Assembly: GCA_020725985.1 (NCBI GenBank)
Contig: DYTM01000048.1
Coordinates: 1 to 8,518 of the forward strand
From: Methanomassiliicoccus sp.
Lineage (GTDB): Archaea; Thermoplasmatota; Thermoplasmata; Methanomassiliicoccales; JACIVX01
DNA: 8,518 nucleotides
Direction: 5' to 3'
A program made the position numbers and the translations under genes. This document shows, in pieces, positions 1-5,773 of this stretch; within the stretch, counting starts at the first letter, position 1; each line of letters starts with the position of its first letter. Below the pieces are notes generated by a model. That model was not told where the DNA came from. It did no database searches and saw only the letters and a program-made list of their open reading frames with translations.

Positions 1-1556
1 GTCTGGAGGCAGAGATCGTCCGAACGGTATGCGGCGCGAGCGCGTACTCGATCGACCGCGAGCTCGAGCAGATTGCGCTCGATCACCTCGCTTTCCGCTC
101 AGCCGGCTCCGCAGGTGCGAATCAGACCGCCGACTGGATCGAAACAAAGCTCAGAGGCTTTGGCCTCGAAGCCTGGAATGAGTCCTTTGAGTTCAGGACA
201 TGGGACCTTGCGGCTCCCCCCGAACTCTTCATAGACGAGGACGGTTCGTCCGACACCGTGAACGATCGAAGGGTGATCGAATCATTCCAGTCCGAACACT
301 GGAGTTTCCCTTCTGCAGACGGGGTGGTGTTCGGCGATGCGGTGATCCTCCCGCTTCCTGAGGCTGACGGCAGGGCGGATGTCGGGACGAATCCAATAGA
401 CCAGGATGCCTGGGACCAGATCAACACGACCGGGAAGATCCTGTTCATCGGCAAGGAGGTGAGATGGAGTGCCGAGTGGGAGGATGCGTACGTACAGAAG
501 CTTTCCGCGCAGACTCCCGCGGCGATTGTTCTGGTATGGTGGTATGACTGGATGTCAGCAGTCGGCCCGATGATCCAGTCCTCAGGTGGAGGCTTGCCCC
601 TCAGCGGCGCCGGGGACTACTACTGGGACCTTGAGATTCCTGTTGGTTCGGTCAACTACTCAGACAGCGCGTGGATCAGGGAGCTGTTCGAGTCGGCGGC
701 CTTCTCGGCCAGCCTCTCAATCGAATCCCTCATCTCAATCGGTGAACACCGGAATGTCATAGGCAGGATCCAGGGGAGCTCGGACGATGAGCGACTGGTG
801 ATATCCGCTCACTACGATACGGTCCTCTGTCCGGGCTTCTGCGACAACGGGGCCGGAGTCGCCGGAGTGATTGAGCTGGCGAGAGTCCTTTCCCAGGCTG
901 CGGCAAACGGATCCTATGCGCCGAAGGCCTCGATCTTCTTCGTTCTATTCGCGGCCGAGGAACTCGGCATGGTCGGATCGATGAACTACGTGTGGACGCA
1001 CGCCGAGGAAATGAACGACGTCGTGGCGGTACTGAATCTGGACTCGATCGGCAGCGACAATCTTCTCGCCACCCGCACCGAGCCCGGTGAATCCTTCGAC
1101 CTGGACGAACTCGTATCGGATGCGGCGGAGGACCTCGATGCCCCCTTGGTCTTCTGGGTTTCGGGCAACTCGGATCAGCAGAGCTTCGAGGATCCGGAGG
1201 CAGTCGCCGACACGTATGTCTGGAGATGGGGAGCCGGTCCGGGGCCAATATCGTACCACCCAGTTCCCTCGAGCTCGATGATTGCCTCGATCCCTTTGGA
1301 CTATTCCTCGGTCTGGAGCACCGGGGAAATAGGGTGGATTCACACCTCCCTTGACCGTTCGGAGTCGACGGCCGCGTTCGAATGGATTGAGGAGGAGGAC
1401 CTCGAGACGCAGATCGAGGTTGCCTGTCTCGCTACACTGAGGATTACTGGAGGGCTGTCCGAGCCATCCCTTCCAATTGAGATTCTCATGGTCGTCGGTG
1501 CAGCTGCGGTCGGGACCGTTGTGCTGGTATTCCTTCGGGTCAGGGGAAGGAGATGA
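1..1556 (+). CDS. M28-family zinc aminopeptidase, membrane-anchored, 5' end outside window
   Basis: Open from the window edge (first full codon at base 3) to TGA at 1554-1556, giving 517 visible residues with no stop. Codons upstream of a GTG at 258 encode a typical M28 lead-in (RSAGSAGANQTADWIETKL), so the true start lies off the window. Visible residues about 85-235 include a PA-like insert (TTGKILFIGKE, then AAIVLVW). The peptidase core has the expected co-catalytic zinc residues: His270 and Asp272 in SAHYDTV, Asp281 in CDNGAG, Glu319-Glu320 in AAEELG, Asp347 in NLDS and His447 in WIHTSLD. The C-terminus is one hydrophobic helix (about 493-511) followed by a basic RVRGRR tail, which suggests the catalytic domain faces outside and is held by this anchor. 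A signal peptide would be in the missing part. M28 enzymes are exo-peptidases that trim N-terminal residues; the exact substrate cannot be read here. It is separated from cysK by 103 bp and is probably a different transcript. Confidence 0.88.
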   Translation, partial: LEAEIVRTVCGASAYSIDRELEQIALDHLAFRSAGSAGANQTADWIETKLRGFGLEAWNESFEFRTWDLAAPPELFIDEDGSSDTVNDRRVIESFQSEHWSFPSADGVVFGDAVILPLPEADGRADVGTNPIDQDAWDQINTTGKILFIGKEVRWSAEWEDAYVQKLSAQTPAAIVLVWWYDWMSAVGPMIQSSGGGLPLSGAGDYYWDLEIPVGSVNYSDSAWIRELFESAAFSASLSIESLISIGEHRNVIGRIQGSSDDERLVISAHYDTVLCPGFCDNGAGVAGVIELARVLSQAAANGSYAPKASIFFVLFAAEELGMVGSMNYVWTHAEEMNDVVAVLNLDSIGSDNLLATRTEPGESFDLDELVSDAAEDLDAPLVFWVSGNSDQQSFEDPEAVADTYVWRWGAGPGPISYHPVPSSSMIASIPLDYSSVWSTGEIGWIHTSLDRSESTAAFEWIEEEDLETQIEVACLATLRITGGLSEPSLPIEILMVVGAAAVGTVVLVFLRVRGRR

Positions 1557-1570
1557 CTCTCGTTCCAGAA

Positions 1571-1594
1571 GATTGAATACCGGCATCGTCAATC
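1571..1594. repeat. Dyad symmetry upstream of cysK
   Basis: GATTGA at 1571-1576 and its exact reverse complement TCAATC at 1589-1594 are separated by 12 bases. It lies 15 bp after the peptidase stop and about 25 bp before the putative cysK box A. It could be an operator or a weak hairpin at the end of the peptidase transcript. No T-run follows it. A 6-bp dyad can occur by chance. Confidence 0.25.
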
Positions 1595-1615
1595 CTTCAC
1601 CCGCGCCTTCGAGAC

Positions 1616-1628
1616 GCAAAGTTTATGC
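1616..1628 (+). promoter_or_regulatory. Probable archaeal promoter (BRE/box A) of the cysK operon
   Basis: In the 103-bp gap before cysK, an AT-rich stretch reads GCAAAG followed by TTTATG, resembling a purine-rich BRE plus a TATA-like box A. Archaeal transcription normally starts about 25 bp downstream of box A, here near 1648-1652, giving a very short leader that begins about at the Shine-Dalgarno site. Position and composition support the call; the TATA match is imperfect. Confidence 0.45.
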
Positions 1629-1647
1629 CGATACACAACTTAACGAT

Positions 1648-1652
1648 GGTGA
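1648..1652 (+). promoter_or_regulatory. Shine-Dalgarno site deciding the cysK start
   Basis: GGTGA, complementary to the conserved anti-SD end of 16S rRNA, lies 7 bases before the ATG at 1660. It picks this ATG over the in-frame upstream ATG at 1477, which would lie inside the peptidase gene. Confidence 0.65.
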
Positions 1653-1659
1653 ACTCAAC

Positions 1660-2574
1660 ATGGTGTTCAATAGCGTGCTGGAGACGATTGGCAGAACCCC
1701 AATCGTGCGGTTGAACAGGATGGTAGGCAGGGACTCGGCCGAGATTCTGTGCAAGCTCGAATCCTTCAACCCGATGTCGTCCGTCAAGGACAGGATCGCA
1801 CTGGCCATGATAGAGGATGCCGAGAAGAGCGGGGAGCTCAGGGAGGGGATGTGCGTCGTCGAGCCGACCTCCGGTAATACGGGCATCGGTCTGGCGATGG
1901 TCTGCGCGGCGAAGGGTTACAGGCTCATACTGACGATGCCGGAGAGCATGAGCCTTGAGCGCCGACGTCTCTTGAAGGCGTTGGGCGCGGAACTCGTCCT
2001 CACCCCCGCGGTCGAGGGCATGAAGGGGGCCGTGGATCGTGCACTCGATATATGCAGGAGCCAGAGCGGGACTTACATCCCTCAGCAGTTCGAGAACCCC
2101 TCCAACCCGAAGGTGCATCTGGAGACGACGGCGAGGGAGGTGCTCGCCGACGTGCCCGATCTCGATGCCTTCGTCGCCGGAGTCGGAACAGGCGGAACAA
2201 TCACCGGGGTAGGAAGAATATTGAAATCAGAGGTCCCGAAGGCGAAGGTGATCGCTGTCGAGCCCGCCGCCTCACCCGTGCTTTCCGGTGGAAAGCCAGG
2301 CCGGCACGGAATCCAGGGAATCGGGGCGGGATTCGTCCCGAAGGTTCTGGATCGTTCAGTCATCGACAGGATCATCACGGTGACCGACGCGGACGCCAAG
2401 GCCCGAGCCAGGGAGCTTGCCAAGATGGAGGGAATTCTGGGGGGCATTTCCGCTGGTGCCGCCCTCCACGCCGCTCTGATGGTCGGAAGGGAGCTCGGCT
2501 CCGGGAAGAAGGTCGTTGTCATCATTCCAGACACGGGAGAAAGGTATTTGAGCACTGACTTGTTTCCAGAGTGA
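1660..2574 (+). CDS. cysK: O-acetylserine sulfhydrylase (cysteine synthase A type)
   Basis: This PLP enzyme makes cysteine from O-acetylserine and sulfide in the cytoplasm. The 304-residue product has the family's normal length. Family landmarks appear in order: [12 protein letters not shown] near the N-terminus; the Schiff-base lysine Lys43 in SSVKDR; the substrate loop TSGNTG (70-75); the phosphate-binding GTGGT (176-180); IQGIGAGF, characteristic of CysK; Ser264 in GISAGAA, which faces the PLP ring nitrogen; and DTGERYLST at the C-terminus. There is no CBS-domain extension, so cystathionine beta-synthase is unlikely. The ATG at 1660 is chosen because it has a GGTGA site and gives the standard N-terminus. 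It is followed after 10 bp by cysE, which supplies O-acetylserine and argues for this substrate over O-phosphoserine. First gene of a four-gene run. Confidence 0.95.
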   Translation: MVFNSVLETIGRTPIVRLNRMVGRDSAEILCKLESFNPMSSVKDRIALAMIEDAEKSGELREGMCVVEPTSGNTGIGLAMVCAAKGYRLILTMPESMSLERRRLLKALGAELVLTPAVEGMKGAVDRALDICRSQSGTYIPQQFENPSNPKVHLETTAREVLADVPDLDAFVAGVGTGGTITGVGRILKSEVPKAKVIAVEPAASPVLSGGKPGRHGIQGIGAGFVPKVLDRSVIDRIITVTDADAKARARELAKMEGILGGISAGAALHAALMVGRELGSGKKVVVIIPDTGERYLSTDLFPE

Positions 2575-2575
2575 G
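2571..2575 (+). promoter_or_regulatory. Shine-Dalgarno site of cysE overlapping the cysK stop
   Basis: GTGAG spans the cysK TGA stop (2572-2574) and lies 9 bases before the cysE ATG. Ribosomes terminating on cysK would sit on this site, which suggests translational coupling of the two enzymes. Confidence 0.5.
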
Positions 2576-2584
2576 CGTTCCGAC

Positions 2585-3229
2585 ATGAGCTGGAAAGACG
2601 ACGTCTATACCGTCCTCGAGCGCGATCCGGCGCCGAAATCCTTCAGGGAAGCCCTGATGTTCAGCCCGGGTCTCCACGCCATCCTCCTCCATAAGATTTC
2701 TCATCGCCTCTACTTGAAAGGCCAGCATCTGATGGCAAGGGCCGTGAACTACTTCTCCCGTTTCCTCACAGGTGCGGACATACATCCCGGCGCAACCATC
2801 GGCAAGGGTTTCTTCATCGACCATGCCACGGGGGTCGTCATCGGAGAGACCTCCGAGATCGGGGAGAACGTCTGCGTCTTCCAGGGTGTGACACTTGGCG
2901 GGGTGAGCACCGAGAAGGGGAAGAGGCACCCCACCATCGGGGACAACGTCATCATCGGCGCGAACGCCACCATTCTCGGAAACATCATGATCGGAGATCA
3001 TGTGAGGATCGGGGCGGGTTCGGTCGTGGTAAAGGACGTCCCCCCGCACTCGACGGTCGTCGGAGTGCCAGGAAAGGTCGTGCGGAAGGATGGCATCACG
3101 AAGATCGATCTCCGACACGACCTTCTTCCAGACCCGGTCGTGGAGGTCTTCATGAACCTCTTCAACAGTATTGCCGAGCTCGAGAACAGGATCGCCGAGC
3201 TGGAAAAGCTGGTGAAAAAGGAAAAATAA
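2585..3229 (+). CDS. cysE: Serine O-acetyltransferase, short form
   Basis: Transfers acetyl from acetyl-CoA to serine, making the O-acetylserine used by CysK. The 214 residues consist of a short helical N-terminus (about 1-60), a left-handed beta-helix of hexapeptide repeats (about 63-165) and a C-terminal coiled coil ([17 protein letters not shown]). Catalytic positions of the family are present: Asp65 in GADIHPGA, His80 in IDHATG and His115 in KRHPTIGD. The [24 protein letters not shown] end of the beta-helix is typical. It is shorter than the roughly 270-residue enterobacterial enzyme, lacking most of the N-terminal helical domain, and matches short SATs seen in many bacteria. The last residue is Lys, not the terminal Ile that enterobacterial and plant SATs insert into the CysK active site. 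It starts 10 bp after cysK and ends 31 bp before cysS. Confidence 0.93.
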   Translation: MSWKDDVYTVLERDPAPKSFREALMFSPGLHAILLHKISHRLYLKGQHLMARAVNYFSRFLTGADIHPGATIGKGFFIDHATGVVIGETSEIGENVCVFQGVTLGGVSTEKGKRHPTIGDNVIIGANATILGNIMIGDHVRIGAGSVVVKDVPPHSTVVGVPGKVVRKDGITKIDLRHDLLPDPVVEVFMNLFNSIAELENRIAELEKLVKKEK

Positions 3230-3260
3230 GGCTACCGTCATCTGTGTCTGAGGCCGTTCA

Positions 3261-4655
3261 ATGGCTCTTGCAGTGTTCAACACTCTGACGAAGAAGAAGG
3301 AGGAGTTCACGCCGATCGACGACAAGAAAGTGAAGATGTACGTCTGCGGCGTGACGGTCTACGACGACCTCCACATGGGCCACGCCCGACATATCGTTGT
3401 CTTCGATATGATCGTCCGGTATCTGAGGTACCGAGGTTATGCCGTCACCCATGTGACGAACTTCACCGATGTCGACGACAAGATCATCAATCGGGCAAAT
3501 GAGCTCGCTGTGCCGCCGCTCGAGCTCTCGGGCATGTACATCGGAAGGTACTTTGAGGAGATCGAGAGGCTCGGGGTCAAGAGGGCGGACGAATATCCCA
3601 AGGCTAGCGAGTTCGTCCCCCAGATCATCGACATGATCCGCAAGATGGAGAATGCCGGCTACGCATACAGGACCGGGGACGGCAGCGTCTACTTCAACAT
3701 GGAAAACGTCGCAGAGTATGGAACGCTGTCGGGTGCGAAGAAGGAGGAGCTTCTGGCCGGATCAAGGGTGGACCCGGACGAGATGAAGCGCGATCCTGCC
3801 GACTTCGCGCTGTGGAAGGGGGCGAAACCGGGCGAGATCTCCTGGCCCAGTCCGTGGGGGGAAGGTAGGCCAGGATGGCACATCGAATGCTCGGCGATGT
3901 GTATGGATCTCCTCGGCGAGACGATCGACATCCACGGGGGCGGGACCGATCTGATCTTCCCGCATCACGAGAACGAGATCCTCCAGTCAAGATCAGTCAC
4001 AGGGAAGCCGCTGGCGAACTACTGGATCCACAACGGGATGCTTCAAGTGCAGGAGGAGAAGATGTCGAAGTCTCTGAAGAACTTCTTCACAGTGAGGCAG
4101 GTTCTCGAGAACTTCACGAAGGAGGAGATAAGATTCTACTTCCTCAACAACCATTATCGCGGGCCGATTGCCTTCAGTGACGTGGCACTGAGCGAAGCGG
4201 CGGCCAGCCTGCGCAGGCTCCACAACGCCTACGAGGAAATGAGGAACGCGAAGGATCTGCAGGGAACCGAGAACGCGAAGGCGATCGTGGACAAAGCCAG
4301 AATGGACTTCATCGGGCAGATGGACGATGACTTCAACAGCCGGGGCGCTTTTGCAGTCCTTTTCGACCTCGTCAGGGAGACGAACAGGCTTCTCTCCGAG
4401 GGGAGGCTCTCCCCCGAGGGCGCGGCGGATGTCGTGTCGTTCTTGGAGGAGGTGGACGGCGTATTTGGAGTGCTCCCCTCCTCGCCGGCCGGTAAGGACG
4501 TCTCGGAGGATATCATCCAGATTCTCGTCGATGTAAGGCAGGAACTCAGGAAGCGGAAGCTGTTCGATCTCGCGGACAGCATCCGCGAGAAGCTCGCCGA
4601 GAAAGGGGTTGTGCTCGAGGACAGGACCGAGGGTGCGAAATGGAAGCGGGCATGA
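3261..4655 (+). CDS. cysS: Cysteinyl-tRNA synthetase (class I)
   Basis: Charges tRNA-Cys with cysteine in an ATP-dependent reaction. The 464 residues match the usual family length. The HIGH motif is HMGH (38-41) and the KMSKS loop is at 267-271. Zinc ligands that give cysteine specificity are present: Cys29 in CGVTVYD, Cys210 in WHIECSAM, and His235 and Glu239 in FPHHENE. NFTDVDDKI and HGGGTDLIF are further family signatures. The alpha-helical DALR-type domain follows from about 330, and the tail ends with the usual LEDRTEGAKWK. TGAGG at 3249-3253 is a modest ribosome site 7 bases before the ATG. Its presence means this organism can make Cys-tRNA directly and need not rely on the SepRS/SepCysS route of many methanogens. 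The 3' end overlaps the next gene by 16 bp. Confidence 0.97.
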   Translation: MALAVFNTLTKKKEEFTPIDDKKVKMYVCGVTVYDDLHMGHARHIVVFDMIVRYLRYRGYAVTHVTNFTDVDDKIINRANELAVPPLELSGMYIGRYFEEIERLGVKRADEYPKASEFVPQIIDMIRKMENAGYAYRTGDGSVYFNMENVAEYGTLSGAKKEELLAGSRVDPDEMKRDPADFALWKGAKPGEISWPSPWGEGRPGWHIECSAMCMDLLGETIDIHGGGTDLIFPHHENEILQSRSVTGKPLANYWIHNGMLQVQEEKMSKSLKNFFTVRQVLENFTKEEIRFYFLNNHYRGPIAFSDVALSEAAASLRRLHNAYEEMRNAKDLQGTENAKAIVDKARMDFIGQMDDDFNSRGAFAVLFDLVRETNRLLSEGRLSPEGAADVVSFLEEVDGVFGVLPSSPAGKDVSEDIIQILVDVRQELRKRKLFDLADSIREKLAEKGVVLEDRTEGAKWKRA

Positions 4656-5683
4656 GATCGACGGCGATGAAGAAGGCCATTCTGATCTCGGGCGGGCCCG
4701 TCCGGATCGCGGAGGACTTCATCCTTCCATTCCTGCCGAGCCGGTCGACGGCAGGGCCCGGGGCAGGGGCGGTGGCGATCGTCCTCACCTTCGACGGCGC
4801 GAGAGTGAAGAAGGAGGTATCGAGGGAGAAGGGGGAGTTTGAGCTTGTTCAGAAGGGAGAGGGGTATTCCCTTCTCCGGAAAGGGGAACCGTTCATCGAG
4901 GACGTGGAAATCAGACCGACTCTGTTCCATTCTCCTGAGCAGGCCTTCTTCAACGTCGGGAGCGCGTGCATCTACGACTGCAAGTTCTGCGTCTCCCGGA
5001 AGCTCGATTCCCGGATCACCAAGAACCTCGATCCCGACAGGATAGTCAGCATGATCCTCGACGCATCCGAGCGGGAGGACTTCAGGGCAGTCGCTCTGAC
5101 GAGCGCAGTAGTGGATTCTCCCTCCGAAACGGTCCTGAGGATGGCGTACGTCGTCGCTAAGGTGCGGGAGGCCCTCGACCCGAGAATACCGATAGGGGTC
5201 GAGCCGTACATCGGGGAATTCGAGGACATCGACCGCCTCAAGGCGGCGGGGGCGGATGAGATCAAGATAAACATCGAGACCTTTGATCGCGAGATATTCA
5301 GGAAAGTCTGCGGGAAGCTCGATTTCGACAGGATCCTGCGGTCAATAAAGTACGCCGTTCAGATCTTCGGCGTCGGAAAGGTATGCTCGAACATCATCGT
5401 TGGCCTCGGGGAGACCGACGACAACGTCCTTGAAGGGGTGGAGTTTCTCGCTAGGATGGGATGCGTCGCCACCCTCAGGCCTCTGAAGATAAACGAGATG
5501 AACAGGAGGCCGCTTGAGGAAGCCCTCGGCCATCCCCTCGAACCCATGTCGCCGGAGAGGATCGTCAGGCTGGCTGAGGAACATCGAATGCTGCTCGAGC
5601 TATACCACCTCTCGACGCTTTCCTTCAGGACGATGTGTCACGCCTGCACCTGCTGCGACGTCGTCCCCTTCAGAGACCTCTGA
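4640..5683 (+). CDS. Radical SAM protein, biotin synthase-related, function unknown
   Basis: The [4Fe-4S]/SAM motif is CX3CX2C at Cys110, Cys114 and Cys117 (ACIYDCKFC), preceded by about 105 residues of N-terminal sequence without a domain I recognise. The following TIM-barrel part resembles biotin synthase relatives: GVEPYIGEFEDIDRLKAAG, EIKINIETFDREIFRKVC and the SAM-contacting NIIVGLGET. The extreme C-terminus has a second cysteine cluster, CX2CXCC (Cys333, 336, 338, 339), that could hold an auxiliary Fe-S cluster or metal. Length is 347 residues from ATG 4640, which has GAGGGTG 4 bases upstream. In-frame ATGs at 4652 (an ATGA overlap with the cysS stop) and 4667 are alternatives giving 343 and 338 residues. 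Overlap with cysS implies co-expression with cysteine biosynthesis. I cannot name a substrate: it is not clearly BioB, and the missing BioB signatures make a true biotin synthase unlikely. Confidence 0.8.
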   Translation: MEAGMRSTAMKKAILISGGPVRIAEDFILPFLPSRSTAGPGAGAVAIVLTFDGARVKKEVSREKGEFELVQKGEGYSLLRKGEPFIEDVEIRPTLFHSPEQAFFNVGSACIYDCKFCVSRKLDSRITKNLDPDRIVSMILDASEREDFRAVALTSAVVDSPSETVLRMAYVVAKVREALDPRIPIGVEPYIGEFEDIDRLKAAGADEIKINIETFDREIFRKVCGKLDFDRILRSIKYAVQIFGVGKVCSNIIVGLGETDDNVLEGVEFLARMGCVATLRPLKINEMNRRPLEEALGHPLEPMSPERIVRLAEEHRMLLELYHLSTLSFRTMCHACTCCDVVPFRDL

Positions 5684-5708
5684 TCCCCCAGACGGACCTC
5701 TCTCCCCG

Positions 5709-5717
5709 ACAATCGCA
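5709..5717. repeat. 9-bp direct repeat, copy 1, upstream of dtxR
   Basis: ACAATCGCA here is repeated exactly at 5750-5758, 41 bp away (about four helical turns). The copies flank the palindrome and the box-A region of the dtxR promoter, so they may be regulator half-sites. Confidence 0.4.
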
Positions 5718-5726
5718 CGGGCGATT
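5711..5726. repeat. Short perfect inverted repeat in the rSAM-dtxR gap
   Basis: AATCGC (5711-5716) pairs with GCGATT (5721-5726) around a 4-base ACGG loop, forming a possible 6-bp hairpin 27 bp after the radical SAM stop. No U-run follows, so it is a weak terminator candidate. It may instead be part of an operator, since AATCGC recurs at 5752-5757. Confidence 0.35.
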
Positions 5727-5740
5727 TAGGCGCTCCGAAA
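5725..5740. promoter_or_regulatory. Candidate operator of the dtxR-feoB operon
   Basis: TTTAGGCGCTCCGAAA is an imperfect palindrome with 12 of 16 symmetric positions (TTT-GG-GC-CC-AAA). Its half-site TTTAGG is reminiscent of the TTAGG arms of the actinobacterial DtxR box, although spacing is shorter. It abuts and partly covers the expected BRE, where a bound repressor would block TFB/TBP. Assignment to the adjacent DtxR protein is inference. Confidence 0.4.
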
Positions 5741-5750
5741 GATTCATTAA
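5736..5750 (+). promoter_or_regulatory. Probable promoter of dtxR-feoB, likely leaderless
   Basis: An AT-rich patch, CGAAA then GATTCATTAA, stands out in GC-rich surroundings. Its centre is about 27 bp before the ATG at 5774, the usual archaeal box-A-to-start-site distance. No Shine-Dalgarno sequence precedes the ATG (the bases are pyrimidine-rich CTCCTTGTCCTG). Together these suggest transcription begins at or within a few bases of the start codon. The box-A match is imperfect. Confidence 0.45.
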
Positions 5751-5758
5751 CAATCGCA
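5750..5758. repeat. 9-bp direct repeat, copy 2, at the dtxR start region
   Basis: Second exact copy of ACAATCGCA (first at 5709-5717). It lies between box A and the predicted transcription start of dtxR, where a bound repressor would obstruct RNA polymerase. Confidence 0.4.
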
Positions 5759-5773
5759 ATTCTCCTTGTCCTG

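Noticed and set aside
258..1556. Start of the M28 peptidase at GTG 258
   Set aside because: The frame stays open to the left window edge and encodes conserved M28 sequence upstream of 258, so this GTG is an internal valine codon.
945..1619. 224-codon minus-strand open frame opposite the peptidase
   Set aside because: No recognisable domain, composition typical of a GC-rich shadow frame, and it lies opposite conserved catalytic motifs.
1477..1659. Longer cysK beginning at ATG 1477
   Set aside because: It would overlap the peptidase by 80 bp and add 61 residues not present in the family; ATG 1660 has a good SD and the standard N-terminus.
2522..3325. 267-codon minus-strand open frame opposite cysE
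   Set aside because: Rich in His, Asp and Arg without motifs; the plus strand encodes a well-conserved CysE, so this is an antisense shadow.
4229..4930. 233-codon minus-strand open frame across the cysS-rSAM junction
   Set aside because: Low-complexity Ser/Arg composition, no family resemblance, and it spans two real genes.
5711..5726. Inverted repeat as a transcription terminator of the cys operon
   Set aside because: The stem is only 6 bp and no T-tract follows; archaeal termination depends mainly on T-runs. Kept only as a structural repeat.
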